From Roseivirga sp. UBA7431 (GTDB lineage Bacteria > Bacteroidota > Bacteroidia > Cytophagales > Cyclobacteriaceae): a DNA stretch of 28,618 bases. Both the position numbers and the translations under genes were made by a program. Where the stretch lies: NCBI GenBank assembly GCA_002477595.1, contig DLQN01000020.1, positions 42,877-71,494 on the forward strand, given 5' to 3'. Shown in pieces: positions 7,701 through 15,329 of the stretch. The notes beneath the pieces were generated by a model. The model was not told the DNA's origin and did not search any database. It was given only the letters and a program-made list of their open reading frames with translations. Position 1 is the stretch's first letter. Every line of letters begins with the position of its first letter.

Positions 7701-9333
7701 TACTGATTTGGGCGGCTATCTAACGGGTAACTACATTGTAACTGGCACTGCGGATGCACCAATCATAACTGGCACTGGAACACTGGAAGAAGCTAAGATG
7801 AGAATTAACTACCTGAACACTAGCTATAATTTTAATGGCAACATATCATTCCAGAAGGACCTCATTGAACTATCTAACATCAACTTTACGGATGAAATAG
7901 GAAGTCAGGCAAGTTTCAAAGGCAACGTGGCACATGAGTCGTTTCGTAATTTCAAATTAAACCTACAAGGTGACCTTAATGAATTCCAGGTGCTCAACAC
8001 CGATGAAGCATTAAGTGACCTATACTATGGTACCGCCTATGCCACTGGCACCTTAACCCTTGTGGGCGAAGCATCCAATTTGACAATAGCCGCAAAAGTT
8101 CAAACGGCAGGTGAAACACGCCTTTTTATTCCTATTAGTGAAGGGACTGACGAAAGTGACAACCCTGAATACATCACATTCATTGACAGAACAGATACCA
8201 CATCGGTGACTACATCTAATCCCTTAGAGGAAGGTGAGGTAAATAAAATAAAGATTGAGGGTCTTAACTTAGATTTAGATATTGCCGTTACAGAGGACGC
8301 ATATGTTGAGATTATCATTGACCCAAAATCTGGAGATATCATTAGAGGCAGGGGTACTGGACAGCTGAGATTACAAATTGATCCACAAGGCAAGTTCTCC
8401 ATGACTGGTGGACTGAACATAGTGGAGGGAGGTTATAATTTCTCTCTTTATAACATCATCACGAAAGAGTTTGACATAGAAGAACCAAGCACTATCACCT
8501 GGTATGGCGCCCCATATGCCGCTGTCATGGACTTAAATGCTTCGTTTTCGCAAAACACTTCTTTACAACCTATTTTAGAACAAACTGGCTTTGCTGATCC
8601 AATAAGCGAAGGTGGCGGCAGTAGTGGAGTCAACAGAAGATTCCCAACAAAAGTACTCCTCTCCCTAAAAGGACCTATGCTCTCTCCTGAAATTGGTTTT
8701 GACATTGACTTTAGTCAAATCCAAGGGCAAGAGAACCAAGTGGCCATTAATGCGTTCAAAAATCGATTGATCAGTGATGAGCAAGAACTTAACCGTCAGG
8801 TGTTGAGCTTAATTGTACTAAACAGGTTTTCTGACCAAGGCGGCATTACCATTGGGGGTAGAACGGCTACACAAAACGTTAGTCAATTTTTATCAAATCA
8901 ATTCAGCCAGCTCATCGCACAATTAGATGAAAACCTTGAAGTTGATTTGGACCTTGCAGACTTAGATCAGGATGCTTTCAATACATTTCGGCTTAGACTT
9001 TCCTACACATTTCTCGATGGCCGGTTAAGAATTACGCGTGAAGGTGGCCTAACAAACCTTGTCGATGTGAACAGCATTGCTGGTGATTGGACTGCAGAAT
9101 ATCTATTGACGGACGATGGCAAGTATAAGGTGAAAGTTTACTCGCGTAACAATTATGACATTACGAACCTCGCAAACTCTCAAAACGCGACCACAAATAC
9201 CACTGGTGCCAGTATTACGCAAACTACAAGCTTCAACAGCCTAAAAGAATTTTTCTCTGGTGTAAACCGAAAAAGAAGAAAACGAATAGCTGAAGCTAAT
9301 AATGACCCAACTGATCCAGGAGGTACAAACTAA
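4771..9333 (+). CDS. tamB: TamB-like translocation and assembly module protein
   Basis: 1520 residues, in the size range of Bacteroidota TamB proteins. A basic N-terminus (MKKKIKRSQ) is followed by one membrane anchor at about 18-42, then a very long repetitive beta-rich region of the AsmA/TamB bridge type and the conserved TamB C-terminal domain (about 1080-1470, including GRTATQNVSQFLSNQFSQL). TamB proteins span the periplasm and form a hydrophobic groove. Family work supports roles in phospholipid transport to the outer membrane and in outer-membrane protein assembly with a BamA-family partner, which is not in this window. The start is TTG with a GGAGG site. The tail is Asn/Thr-rich. Divergence from tsaD is the only informative neighbourhood link. 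Confidence 0.92.
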   Translation: MKKKIKRSQVIKKRIAKSILWLVLSPFILLALLALLIHLPPVQNYVSDRITTYLTEGTGYKTEIDYINIKWFNAVSVDGAQIYDLQDGKMLGIEELVLTFKLRDLIGKQNLETGQAWIKGADVNLRDETSRRLNIDDWIIKLTDLLATESTGTPSKAAAFTIDEITLLESKFSISDSSRDSVKTGFDYNHFQLVDINADLLNLKAVADTFQLDIKYLTTRDSASGLKVDELKSFFRYSWKEMAFYDLDLKMGKSHITDEVIFGMNSPSDMSYFVDRVDIRANFAQTKLHTDELSFFVPEFKKHNELVKIDGFFQGSIGDFYSDDFQIEFGEQTVLRGSMELEGLPDIETTDFSVTLNNSKIIAEDFRAYIGDKAYEISKKLGLVKLNGSFIGFLDDFVADGEFDTEIGSFYSNTNIEAIAGQLAQYNGDLSMQNFDLGVFTGESVFQKVNMAGRITGSGFTLDEANFILDASIPKIGINGYDYQNIETDGSFAKSFFNGELTVLDPNLQMIARGSVDLRDQKQIFSISGRLDTAQLNTLNLINEDITLATDFNIDITGIKLDSILGNIALKNTYLKYEENSIVFDSLQFVSQRDVIGRKVSFSSKGQFDIQLDGQFEFTNLLAELKTINEEYRLIFSSRLQEVDSFLAKNKTSQMPFNIAYRMELADVSPILQLFDTSIYVSKESGIQGRFTNEQNTDLSLSAESDTIKWANIWFYKNVIALNSTNLRDATKVFISGYVSSEKQRYANTSETRDFTLTALWDGPHIDIEQRVQQESSGNFAELGADIDFYPDSTVLKFKNSTLQALNEQWKIHDENRVVFGEKRIEIKGLSVYNTDQSISFDGEVAVTKDSSKTLGIEFKDVSVANINPLTSKSFTGKLKGKLSAQNIYYNPILFGDIQLEELRVNNFLVGDLDGSLNWNDLRKKFDLDFTVNRLDKRIISLRGDFFPSNKTDQLKLNLELNDANLRIAEPFIEEYFTDLGGYLTGNYIVTGTADAPIITGTGTLEEAKMRINYLNTSYNFNGNISFQKDLIELSNINFTDEIGSQASFKGNVAHESFRNFKLNLQGDLNEFQVLNTDEALSDLYYGTAYATGTLTLVGEASNLTIAAKVQTAGETRLFIPISEGTDESDNPEYITFIDRTDTTSVTTSNPLEEGEVNKIKIEGLNLDLDIAVTEDAYVEIIIDPKSGDIIRGRGTGQLRLQIDPQGKFSMTGGLNIVEGGYNFSLYNIITKEFDIEEPSTITWYGAPYAAVMDLNASFSQNTSLQPILEQTGFADPISEGGGSSGVNRRFPTKVLLSLKGPMLSPEIGFDIDFSQIQGQENQVAINAFKNRLISDEQELNRQVLSLIVLNRFSDQGGITIGGRTATQNVSQFLSNQFSQLIAQLDENLEVDLDLADLDQDAFNTFRLRLSYTFLDGRLRITREGGLTNLVDVNSIAGDWTAEYLLTDDGKYKVKVYSRNNYDITNLANSQNATTNTTGASITQTTSFNSLKEFFSGVNRKRRKRIAEANNDPTDPGGTN

Positions 9334-9373
9334 TAGCCCACTCATCAGTTAGTATGATGAACAAAATAGTGTT

Positions 9374-10672
9374 ATGCCCAAAATCAACATTTTCTGGTTT
9401 CGAAGAGACCTTCGGTTAGAAGATAATACAGCTCTTAATTACGCCATAAAAGAGGATAAGCCTCTCCTACCGATCTTCATTTTTGATAAAAATATTCTGG
9501 ACAAACTAGAAGATAAAAACGATGCGCGCGTAAGCTTCATTCACAAGCAAATCGATGAAATGAGCAAAAAGCTTGGCAAAGTAGGTTCCAGTATTAAGAC
9601 ATTCCACTCCAGCCCTCTTGAAGCATTCAAATACCTTACGGCTAACTTTGACATAGACTCAGTCTTTACAAATAGAGATTACGAGCCTTATGCCCTTGAG
9701 CGTGATGGTGAAATCGAGAATCACCTCAAGAAGGATGGTATTGGGTTCTATACTTTCAAGGACCACGTAATTTTCGAGAAAGAAGAAATAGTGTCAGGAG
9801 GCGGCACCTTTTATAAAGTATTTACACCCTATAGTCGTGTATGGCGAGCTAAGTTTGAGGCTAATCCACCTATTCCACAGGGTGATGCTTCGGAGATAGA
9901 CAATTGGTTTGTACAGCATGAAGAAATCATCTCTTTAAACGATATGGGATTTGAGGCCTCATCGATTGAAATTCCTGCCCCAGATGTAGACGAAGAAATC
10001 ATTCGAAAGTATAACGAGCAAAGAGATTTCCCAGCGCTTGACGCTACTTCAAAGTTAGGCGTTCACCTAAGGTTTGGTACGATTAGTATTCGTAAGCTTG
10101 CGATTAAGGCAAAATCGCTTAATAGTACCTTTCTCAATGAATTGATATGGAGAGATTTCTATGCGATGATATTAGCAAACAATCATTATGTGGCAGAACG
10201 TGCTTTCAAACCTCAGTATGACGAAATACCATGGAGACAAGACGAAGAAGGCTTTCAACAATGGTGTGACGGCAAGACAGGTTACCCTATCGTGGATGCT
10301 GGAATGCGGCAGTTGAATACCACTGGTTACATGCACAACAGGATAAGAATGGTTGTGGCGAGTTTTCTAACCAAGCACCTGCTAATAGATTGGCGCTGGG
10401 GAGAAGCTTACTTCGCAAAAAAACTCTTAGACTTTGACTTAGCTTCGAACAATGGTGGATGGCAATGGGCGGCTGGTACAGGCACAGATGCTCAGCCTTA
10501 CTTCAGGGTATTTAACCCCACTTCTCAAACTGAAAAATTCGATCACGAATTAAAATACATCAAGAAGTGGGTTCCAGAATACGGAACAAATAGCTACCCA
10601 GAGCCTATCGTTGAACATAAATTCGCAAGATTAAGAGCAATAGACACTTACAAAAAGGCATTAGGTAAGTAG
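9374..10672 (+). CDS. phr: Deoxyribodipyrimidine photolyase (class I CPD type)
   Basis: 432 residues; repairs UV-induced cyclobutane pyrimidine dimers using FADH- and blue light. The N-terminal Rossmann antenna domain starts IFWFRRDLRLEDN (6-18). The FAD domain carries ELIWRDFY (E256, W259, equivalent to E274/W277 of Escherichia coli PhrB), MHNRIRM (N322), and ASNNGGWQW with N359. The three tryptophans of the electron-transfer chain are present at about W287, W340 and W363. The full set of dimer-binding and Trp-triad residues favours a working CPD photolyase over a cryptochrome. It is slightly shorter than the E. coli enzyme (472). The DUF2279 gene follows after 17 bp, probably in the same transcript. 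Confidence 0.93.
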   Translation: MPKINIFWFRRDLRLEDNTALNYAIKEDKPLLPIFIFDKNILDKLEDKNDARVSFIHKQIDEMSKKLGKVGSSIKTFHSSPLEAFKYLTANFDIDSVFTNRDYEPYALERDGEIENHLKKDGIGFYTFKDHVIFEKEEIVSGGGTFYKVFTPYSRVWRAKFEANPPIPQGDASEIDNWFVQHEEIISLNDMGFEASSIEIPAPDVDEEIIRKYNEQRDFPALDATSKLGVHLRFGTISIRKLAIKAKSLNSTFLNELIWRDFYAMILANNHYVAERAFKPQYDEIPWRQDEEGFQQWCDGKTGYPIVDAGMRQLNTTGYMHNRIRMVVASFLTKHLLIDWRWGEAYFAKKLLDFDLASNNGGWQWAAGTGTDAQPYFRVFNPTSQTEKFDHELKYIKKWVPEYGTNSYPEPIVEHKFARLRAIDTYKKALGK

Positions 10673-10689
10673 ATTAATTATCTTTCGAC

Positions 10690-11565
10690 ATGCGATGCGT
10701 CCTGCTGTGCTTATCCTTATTACTTGGTCAAGCCATTTCATCTTTTGGTCAAGACACAATACCCAAACCAGATCGGTTAAAGAACATCGCATTATATGGA
10801 GGAATAGGCTATGGCACGTCAATGTTCATTCTCAGTCAAGCATGGTATAAAGAACAAGGTTTTGACCGGTTCAAGTTCTTCAACGATAATGCCGAATGGA
10901 AGCAAGTTGATAAATTGGGTCATGTCTTCACTACCTACAATTTTTCTAGAGTCAACTATGAGTTACTTCGGCAGACTCATTTATCAGATCATAAGGCCAT
11001 TGCTTGGAGTAGTGCCTTAAGTACGCTCCTCCTACTCCCAGTAGAAATCCTAGATGGGTTTTCACCAGGCTTTGGTTTCTCTTATGGAGATATGATAGCC
11101 AATGCCGCTGGCTCAGGGCTTTTCTTTATGCAACAAAAGGCATGGAACGAACAGAGAATCAAAATCAAATGGAGCTTCCATGAAACGAGCCTAGCGAGTC
11201 AACGCCCAAACCTTCTTGGAAATGGCCTCTTAGAAGAGCTTCTTAAAGATTATAATGGACAAACCTATTGGGCTTCATTTGACATTCATGCATTCGCCAA
11301 AGAAAGCCGGTTCCCAAAATGGCTCAATTTAGCCATTGGCTATGGCGCTCAAAACATGGTCTTCGCAAGAGACGATCAAAATATCAACGCTGGATTCAAC
11401 AACTTTCGCCAATACTATTTCGGCATAGACTTCGACCTTTCATATATCGAAACTGATAAAAAATGGCTCAAAGTACTACTGTTTATGGCAGACATGATAC
11501 GGTTACCAGCGCCTGCGCTTGAGCTTAGCAAAAATGGAGTTAAAGCACATTTACTTCACTATTGA
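10690..11565 (+). CDS. DUF2279 family exported protein
   Basis: 291 residues of unknown function. An N-terminal signal peptide (hydrophobic 3-18) probably ends near SFG/Q at 20-21. The family hallmark is FFNDNAEWKQVDKLGH (63-78), followed by short hydrophobic stretches at about 100-117 (LSTLLLLPVEILDGF) and GFSYGDMIANAAG, as in DUF2279 proteins widespread in Bacteroidota. The C-terminal half is rich in aromatic residues and may be beta-structured. It follows phr by 17 bp on the same strand, which suggests co-transcription but gives no clear functional link. Location in the cell envelope is inferred from the signal peptide. Confidence 0.8.
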   Translation: MRCVLLCLSLLLGQAISSFGQDTIPKPDRLKNIALYGGIGYGTSMFILSQAWYKEQGFDRFKFFNDNAEWKQVDKLGHVFTTYNFSRVNYELLRQTHLSDHKAIAWSSALSTLLLLPVEILDGFSPGFGFSYGDMIANAAGSGLFFMQQKAWNEQRIKIKWSFHETSLASQRPNLLGNGLLEELLKDYNGQTYWASFDIHAFAKESRFPKWLNLAIGYGAQNMVFARDDQNINAGFNNFRQYYFGIDFDLSYIETDKKWLKVLLFMADMIRLPAPALELSKNGVKAHLLHY

Positions 11566-11599
11566 GAAACATGAGGCCATAATTCCACCCACGGGTCAG

Positions 11600-11661
11600 C
11601 CTAGTAAAATTCTACTAATGACTAATGAGGTCATTGAATCTACTTAATAGGTATTACTAGG
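11600..11661 (+). other. Nested hairpin between the DUF2279 gene and rnpB
   Basis: Outer arms CCTAGTAA (11600-11607) and TTACTAGG (11654-11661) are perfectly complementary, and an inner hairpin AATGAC/GTCATT lies near 11617-11635. It could end the phr transcript or affect the rnpB promoter region. There is no T run directly after it, so it is not a typical intrinsic terminator. Confidence 0.35.
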
Positions 11662-11709
11662 GTCGTAAACTTTAGCTCCCTGATAAAGTGCGTATTGATC
11701 TTTGCTAAC

Positions 11710-11717
11710 TATCTTTG
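11710..11717 (+). promoter_or_regulatory. -7 element of the rnpB promoter
   Basis: TATCTTTG is an exact TAnnTTTG match, placed so that transcription would begin at about 11721-11724, the base of the RNase P RNA P1 helix. No good TTTG is found 19-21 bp upstream. Confidence 0.5.
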
Positions 11718-11720
11718 TGG

Positions 11721-12030
11721 GGCAAGCCATCTTATCGCCCCGACTTGTCGGGGAGGAAAGTCCGGGCACCATAGGGAAGCATAGCGGCTAACGGCCGTCT
11801 TTCAGTTTCGATTGAAAAGGACAAGTGCAACAGAAAGAATGTACAGGTTAAGCTGTAGTGAAACCAGGTAAACTCTATGCGGTGAAATGCCATGTAAGCC
11901 TACGCTTGAGGGTTCCCGTCCGATGTAGGTGGGTGGGCAGATTGATTGCGGTAGCAATGCCGTGACTAGATAAATGATAAGAACGCTCCAACTTGTTGGG
12001 GTATGACAGAACCCGGCTTATCGGCTTGCT
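11721..12030 (+). ncRNA. rnpB: RNase P RNA, bacterial class A
   Basis: Catalytic RNA that removes tRNA 5' leaders. The P1 helix forms from GCAAGCC (11722-11728) and GGCTTGC (12023-12029), which fixes both ends. A strong P3-like hairpin CCCCGAC/GTCGGGG follows at 11737-11752. The universally conserved P4 strands are present: GAGGAAAGTCCGGGC (11753-11767) and ACAGAACCCGGCTTA (12006-12020). The length is about 310 nt, slightly compact for class A. It is followed by a T run and then a separate strong terminator. The protein partner gene (rnpA) is not in this window. Confidence 0.95.
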
Positions 12031-12036
12031 TTTTTA

Positions 12037-12080
12037 AAAAGGTCGTGGCAAACTATTTGTTTAGATTGTCACGACCTTTT
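12037..12080 (+). terminator. Intrinsic terminator after rnpB
   Basis: AAAAGGTCGTGGCA (12037-12050) pairs with TGTCACGACCTTTT (12067-12080), giving a 14-position stem with one mismatch and a 16-nt loop, ending in T residues. It lies 7 nt after rnpB and 24 nt before the response regulator gene. Confidence 0.85.
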
Positions 12081-12104
12081 AATATTGGCTAAACTTAAAT
12101 TTCT

Positions 12105-13259
12105 ATGGCAAAGATTCTGATCATCGATGACGAACAAAGTATAAGAAGCACCTTACGTGAAATCTTAGAATATGAAAAATATACTATTGACGAAGCGAAA
12201 GATGGTCAGGAAGGCTTAGACAAGTTGATTACCAACAAGTACGACATTGCACTTTGCGATGTTAAAATGCCTAAGATGGATGGGATCGAGCTTCTAGAGC
12301 GCGTTCAAATGGCTGGAATTGACACACAGTTCATTATGATTTCAGCACATGGCACCATTGAAACAGCCGTTGATGCGACTAAAATGGGCGCCTTTGATTT
12401 CGTTCCGAAGCCCCCAGATTTGAATCGCCTTTTACTCACTGTAAAAAATGCCTTGGACAAGAGTTCGCTCGTTACCGAAACTAAAACCCTTAAAAAGAAA
12501 CTCTCTAAGCGCTATCAAATGATCGGTGAGTCCGAATCATTATCCATAGTAAAAGAAATGATGGATAAGGTTGGTCCTACTGACGCACGAGTATTAATTA
12601 CTGGTCCGAATGGGAGTGGTAAAGAATTAGTTGCTAGAGGCATCCATGAAAGAAGTAATCGTTCAAGTGCTCCTTTTATCGAAGTAAATTGTGCTGCGAT
12701 TCCTTCTGAATTAATCGAAAGTGAACTCTTTGGCCATGAAAAAGGAGCCTTCACCTCTGCTCATAAACAACGCATTGGAAAGTTCGAACAGGCTACTGAG
12801 GGAACTCTTTTTCTTGATGAAATCGGTGACATGAGCCTATCAGCTCAAGCGAAAGTACTGCGTGCCTTACAAGAGCATAAGATTACGCGTGTTGGAGGAG
12901 ATAAAGACATTAATGTTAATGTAAGAGTCTTAGCTGCAACGAATAAAGACCTTAAGAAAGAGATAGCAGAAACTAATTTTCGTGAAGACCTTTATCATAG
13001 GTTGAGTGTGATTTTAGTGCAGGTACCGGCATTGAAGGAGAGAAAAGATGATATCCCACTACTTGTAGACAAGTTCTTAGATGATATAGCGAATGAGTAT
13101 GGTACCAAAAAGAAAGAAGTAACTGAAGATGCTTTTAAAGCATTACAAGCTTATGACTGGTCAGGTAATATTCGAGAACTGAGAAACGTAACCGAGCGCT
13201 TGGTAATTATGTGTGGTGAAAGTATTAATGCAGAAGACGTAAAAAGGTATTTGGTCTAA
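12105..13259 (+). CDS. NtrC/NtrX-type sigma-54 response regulator lacking a DNA-binding domain
   Basis: 384 residues. The receiver domain (1-118) has the acidic pair D8-D9, phosphoacceptor D52 (CDVKMPKMDG), S80 and K102. The AAA+ domain (about 137-375) has Walker A GPNGSGKE (167-174), Walker B LFLDEIGD (235-242) and arginine-finger region NFREDLYHRL. The sigma-54 contact loop reads GAFTSA (214-219) instead of GAFTGA. Family members usually have 440-480 residues with a C-terminal Fis-type helix-turn-helix. Here the protein ends at EDVKRYLV, right after the AAA+ lid, and no such domain is encoded downstream in any frame. It probably activates sigma-54 promoters from solution or via partners, like FlgR of Helicobacter or CtcC of Chlamydia. 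No histidine kinase is adjacent. Confidence 0.92.
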   Translation: MAKILIIDDEQSIRSTLREILEYEKYTIDEAKDGQEGLDKLITNKYDIALCDVKMPKMDGIELLERVQMAGIDTQFIMISAHGTIETAVDATKMGAFDFVPKPPDLNRLLLTVKNALDKSSLVTETKTLKKKLSKRYQMIGESESLSIVKEMMDKVGPTDARVLITGPNGSGKELVARGIHERSNRSSAPFIEVNCAAIPSELIESELFGHEKGAFTSAHKQRIGKFEQATEGTLFLDEIGDMSLSAQAKVLRALQEHKITRVGGDKDINVNVRVLAATNKDLKKEIAETNFREDLYHRLSVILVQVPALKERKDDIPLLVDKFLDDIANEYGTKKKEVTEDAFKALQAYDWSGNIRELRNVTERLVIMCGESINAEDVKRYLV

Positions 13260-13263
13260 AAAG

Positions 13264-13404
13264 TTAAAATTGACCTTCTCTTTTTTCCTTCTTTTCTTCC
13301 TTTTTATCCACCTTGGCGTAAGCCGAACATACTTGCTGAGCACATGAAGTTATGCCCAAAAAAGATATTGCAACCGCTGTAATGATGATTTTCTTCTTAT
13401 TCAT
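13264..13404 (-). CDS. Small lipoprotein, 46 residues
   Basis: An ATG at 13404-13402 opens a 46-codon frame ending in TAA at 13266-13264. The product begins MNKKKIIITAVAISFLGITS, with Cys21 forming a clear lipobox (ITSC). After CAQQVCSAYAKV it ends in a charged Lys/Glu tail (DKKEEKKEKREGQF). A basic start, a hydrophobic core and the lipobox argue for a real secreted lipoprotein. Very short lipoproteins with a C(P/S)AY-like motif after the lipid cysteine are, as I recall, common in Bacteroidota. It converges with the response regulator (4 bp between stops). A -7-type box lies 16 bp upstream of the ATG. Function unknown. Confidence 0.72.
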   Translation of the reverse strand: MNKKKIIITAVAISFLGITSCAQQVCSAYAKVDKKEEKKEKREGQF

Positions 13405-13420
13405 GGGAGTAGTTATAGAA

Positions 13421-13428
13421 CAAAGTTA
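13421..13428 (-). promoter_or_regulatory. -7 element upstream of the small lipoprotein
   Basis: TAACTTTG on the minus strand matches TAnnTTTG exactly and lies 16 bp before the ATG at 13404. No clear -33 TTTG is seen, so this alone is modest evidence for a promoter. Confidence 0.4.
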
Positions 13429-13501
13429 AAAATTAACCCTAAATAACATAATCATACCTCTGGCTAATCTAAAACCCGAACGACAAGACTAGAAGATTAT
13501 T

Positions 13502-14491
13502 TTAAATCAGCATCAGGTTACATCCTCGAAGTTCCGCGTTGTCAATTCTCCCTCGCACCTCGAAAGTTCCATCATCATGCACCATCCCCATATCTTTGGT
13601 TTCTATGAATGAACATGTCTTGAAGTTTGCTAAGTCGATAATGTTCAAACCACCATTTCTTCCTGAAAAAGGATAAGTCAATGGGTCATTTAAATCTCTT
13701 GCGATAACCCTCATCGTTCTACTAGGCTTAAAAATACCTTCGCCATGAGAGTATGCCTGAGAGAACAGTTCCGTCATTCCATACTCGGAGTGAATTTGCT
13801 CAACATCAAACGCTCCTCTTAACACCTTGTGAACATCTTCTCTGATCATTTCCTCTCTCCTACCCTTCATCCCACCTGTTTCCATCACAATTAAGTCAGG
13901 GAAACTGATTTGAAAAGCTTCAGAAAAATCAAGGAGACCGAAAGTAACACCAATAAGAAGCACCTTCTTTTTTTGATCTCTTAGCGAAAGTAATAGATCA
14001 TTTAGAGCCTCAAATTCATTTAAGAAGAATCCAGAAGAAGGCTTATCCGTCTCATTAATAAAATAATTCGCCATTGAAATAAGGCCAGAGTTACTTCGCT
14101 CTAGATATGACGGCAAGAGTGCTAATACTGTATAATCCTTTACAGCACCATAAGCCGATTCGAACGCATTTAAGCAATTCTGCAAGTAGAATGCTTCGTC
14201 AAAAACCTGATGCTTACTGGTTTGAGTTTGTGTGGTACCACTACTTTCAAAAACACAATCTGTGTTCCATACTCCAGTTTTTACGTTTTTCGTTTTAAAG
14301 AACTCGATGGGTAAAAAAGGAACCTCATCCGCTTTTTTAATATCAGTAGGTTGTTTCCCTAAAGCGTCAACAAAGGACCGATAAACGGGGTTTTGATCAT
14401 ACTGAAGTTTGAATACCTCGAGCGCAAGATCATCAAATGTCAAAGAGTTGACAGAAATAATTCTTTGTGATAAACTATTGATATCAGGCAT
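13502..14491 (-). CDS. LuxE-like acyl-protein synthetase/acyltransferase
   Basis: 329 residues. LuxE enzymes activate a fatty acid with ATP and hand the acyl group to a partner protein. Adenylate-forming motifs are visible: ESSGTTQTQ (82-90), HSEYGMTELF (234-243) and, near the C-terminus, a segment FEVRGRIDNAELRGCN resembling the hinge and lid region. It is somewhat shorter than Vibrio LuxE (about 370). No luciferase, reductase (luxC), transferase (luxD) or acyl carrier protein gene is adjacent, so bioluminescence is not implied. Stand-alone LuxE-like genes are found in Bacteroidota and may load acyl groups in other pathways. It diverges from the lipoprotein gene at 14551 across 59 bp. The substrate is unknown. 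Confidence 0.85.
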   Translation of the reverse strand: MPDINSLSQRIISVNSLTFDDLALEVFKLQYDQNPVYRSFVDALGKQPTDIKKADEVPFLPIEFFKTKNVKTGVWNTDCVFESSGTTQTQTSKHQVFDEAFYLQNCLNAFESAYGAVKDYTVLALLPSYLERSNSGLISMANYFINETDKPSSGFFLNEFEALNDLLLSLRDQKKKVLLIGVTFGLLDFSEAFQISFPDLIVMETGGMKGRREEMIREDVHKVLRGAFDVEQIHSEYGMTELFSQAYSHGEGIFKPSRTMRVIARDLNDPLTYPFSGRNGGLNIIDLANFKTCSFIETKDMGMVHDDGTFEVRGRIDNAELRGCNLMLI

Positions 14492-14550
14492 TCGTTATTG
14501 ACTATGGGCAGATATTTAGGGCAAATATTGCTATAATTGTACTCTTTTAA

Positions 14551-15324
14551 ATGCTTTGCATGAGAATTACACAATATTCAAAGGTTTTGTTATCCGTTGC
14601 AATCGTGGCGCTGTCGGTTATTGGTTGCAATAAACCGCCTGATTTTCCTGATGCTCCTTCTATTAGTTTTGAGGATGTCACTTTTCAGGTCCGAAATCAA
14701 GGAGATCCCCTTTTTGAAGAAACGGTTCTAAGTCTTTCTTTTAATGTACAAGATGGAAATGGTGATTTAGGTTTAGACGGAAATGAAAATGATAGGCCTT
14801 ATAATGCCTTTGGCCTCATTCCAGATATTAACGGCTTTATCGAATTTGGAGATAGGCCTACCGACCCTTCTTTTTCTTGCTTGGATTATGTCATCGAGGA
14901 TAGAGAGAACTTGGATCTCAATAGCGATGGAGACTTTCTGGATACCTTGCTGATAGAATTCAATGAGAACCAATTCAACATAGAAGTAGATTTTCTTGTG
15001 AAAAGAAATGGTGTCTTTGAAGAGTTAGACATGAGAGCACAACCTCGCGGAAGCGCTAACCAAACCACCCTTTGTGGCATTTCATTTGACGGAAGATTTC
15101 CATGTTTATCAAGCGAGGACAATGCCTGCGATTTCATTGTAAATAATGATAGACCTATCGAAGGTGTAATTACTTATGAAATGAATTCAGGTCTATTCTT
15201 ACCTATCTTCAGAACGGACACCTTAATGCTTGAATTTAAAATTCGCGACAGGGCTTTAAATGAGAGTAATGTTTCTCAAACGAATGAGTTTACTCTTCAA
15301 GGAATCACTATCCCACCAAATTAA
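14551..15324 (+). CDS. Hypothetical lipoprotein, 257 residues
   Basis: The N-terminus has a hydrophobic stretch (12-24) ending in the lipobox SVIGC, with the lipidated Cys at position 26. Starting from Met4 (14560) would make this Cys23 and an equally good signal; I keep the first ATG. The mature part is beta-rich and acidic, with Asp/Asn/Gly clusters such as VQDGNGDLGLDGNENDRP (about 67-84) and LDLNSDGDFLDTLL, which resemble calcium-binding loops. A C-terminal Ig-like edge (TLMLEFKIRDRALNESN) follows. I do not recognise a named family. It probably sits on the periplasmic or outer-membrane surface. Divergent from the LuxE-like gene; its stop is 5 bp from the convergent E1 stop. Confidence 0.82.
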   Translation: MLCMRITQYSKVLLSVAIVALSVIGCNKPPDFPDAPSISFEDVTFQVRNQGDPLFEETVLSLSFNVQDGNGDLGLDGNENDRPYNAFGLIPDINGFIEFGDRPTDPSFSCLDYVIEDRENLDLNSDGDFLDTLLIEFNENQFNIEVDFLVKRNGVFEELDMRAQPRGSANQTTLCGISFDGRFPCLSSEDNACDFIVNNDRPIEGVITYEMNSGLFLPIFRTDTLMLEFKIRDRALNESNVSQTNEFTLQGITIPPN

Positions 15325-15329
15325 TACCT

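Noticed and set aside
12105..13259. Frameshift explaining the missing helix-turn-helix of the sigma-54 regulator
   Set aside because: The sequence after the stop encodes the convergent lipoprotein, and no Fis-like helix-turn-helix is seen in any frame.
13161..13343. A 60-codon minus-strand frame over the response regulator end
   Set aside because: It is in a different frame from the lipoprotein, has no recognisable features, and mostly lies antisense to a conserved gene.
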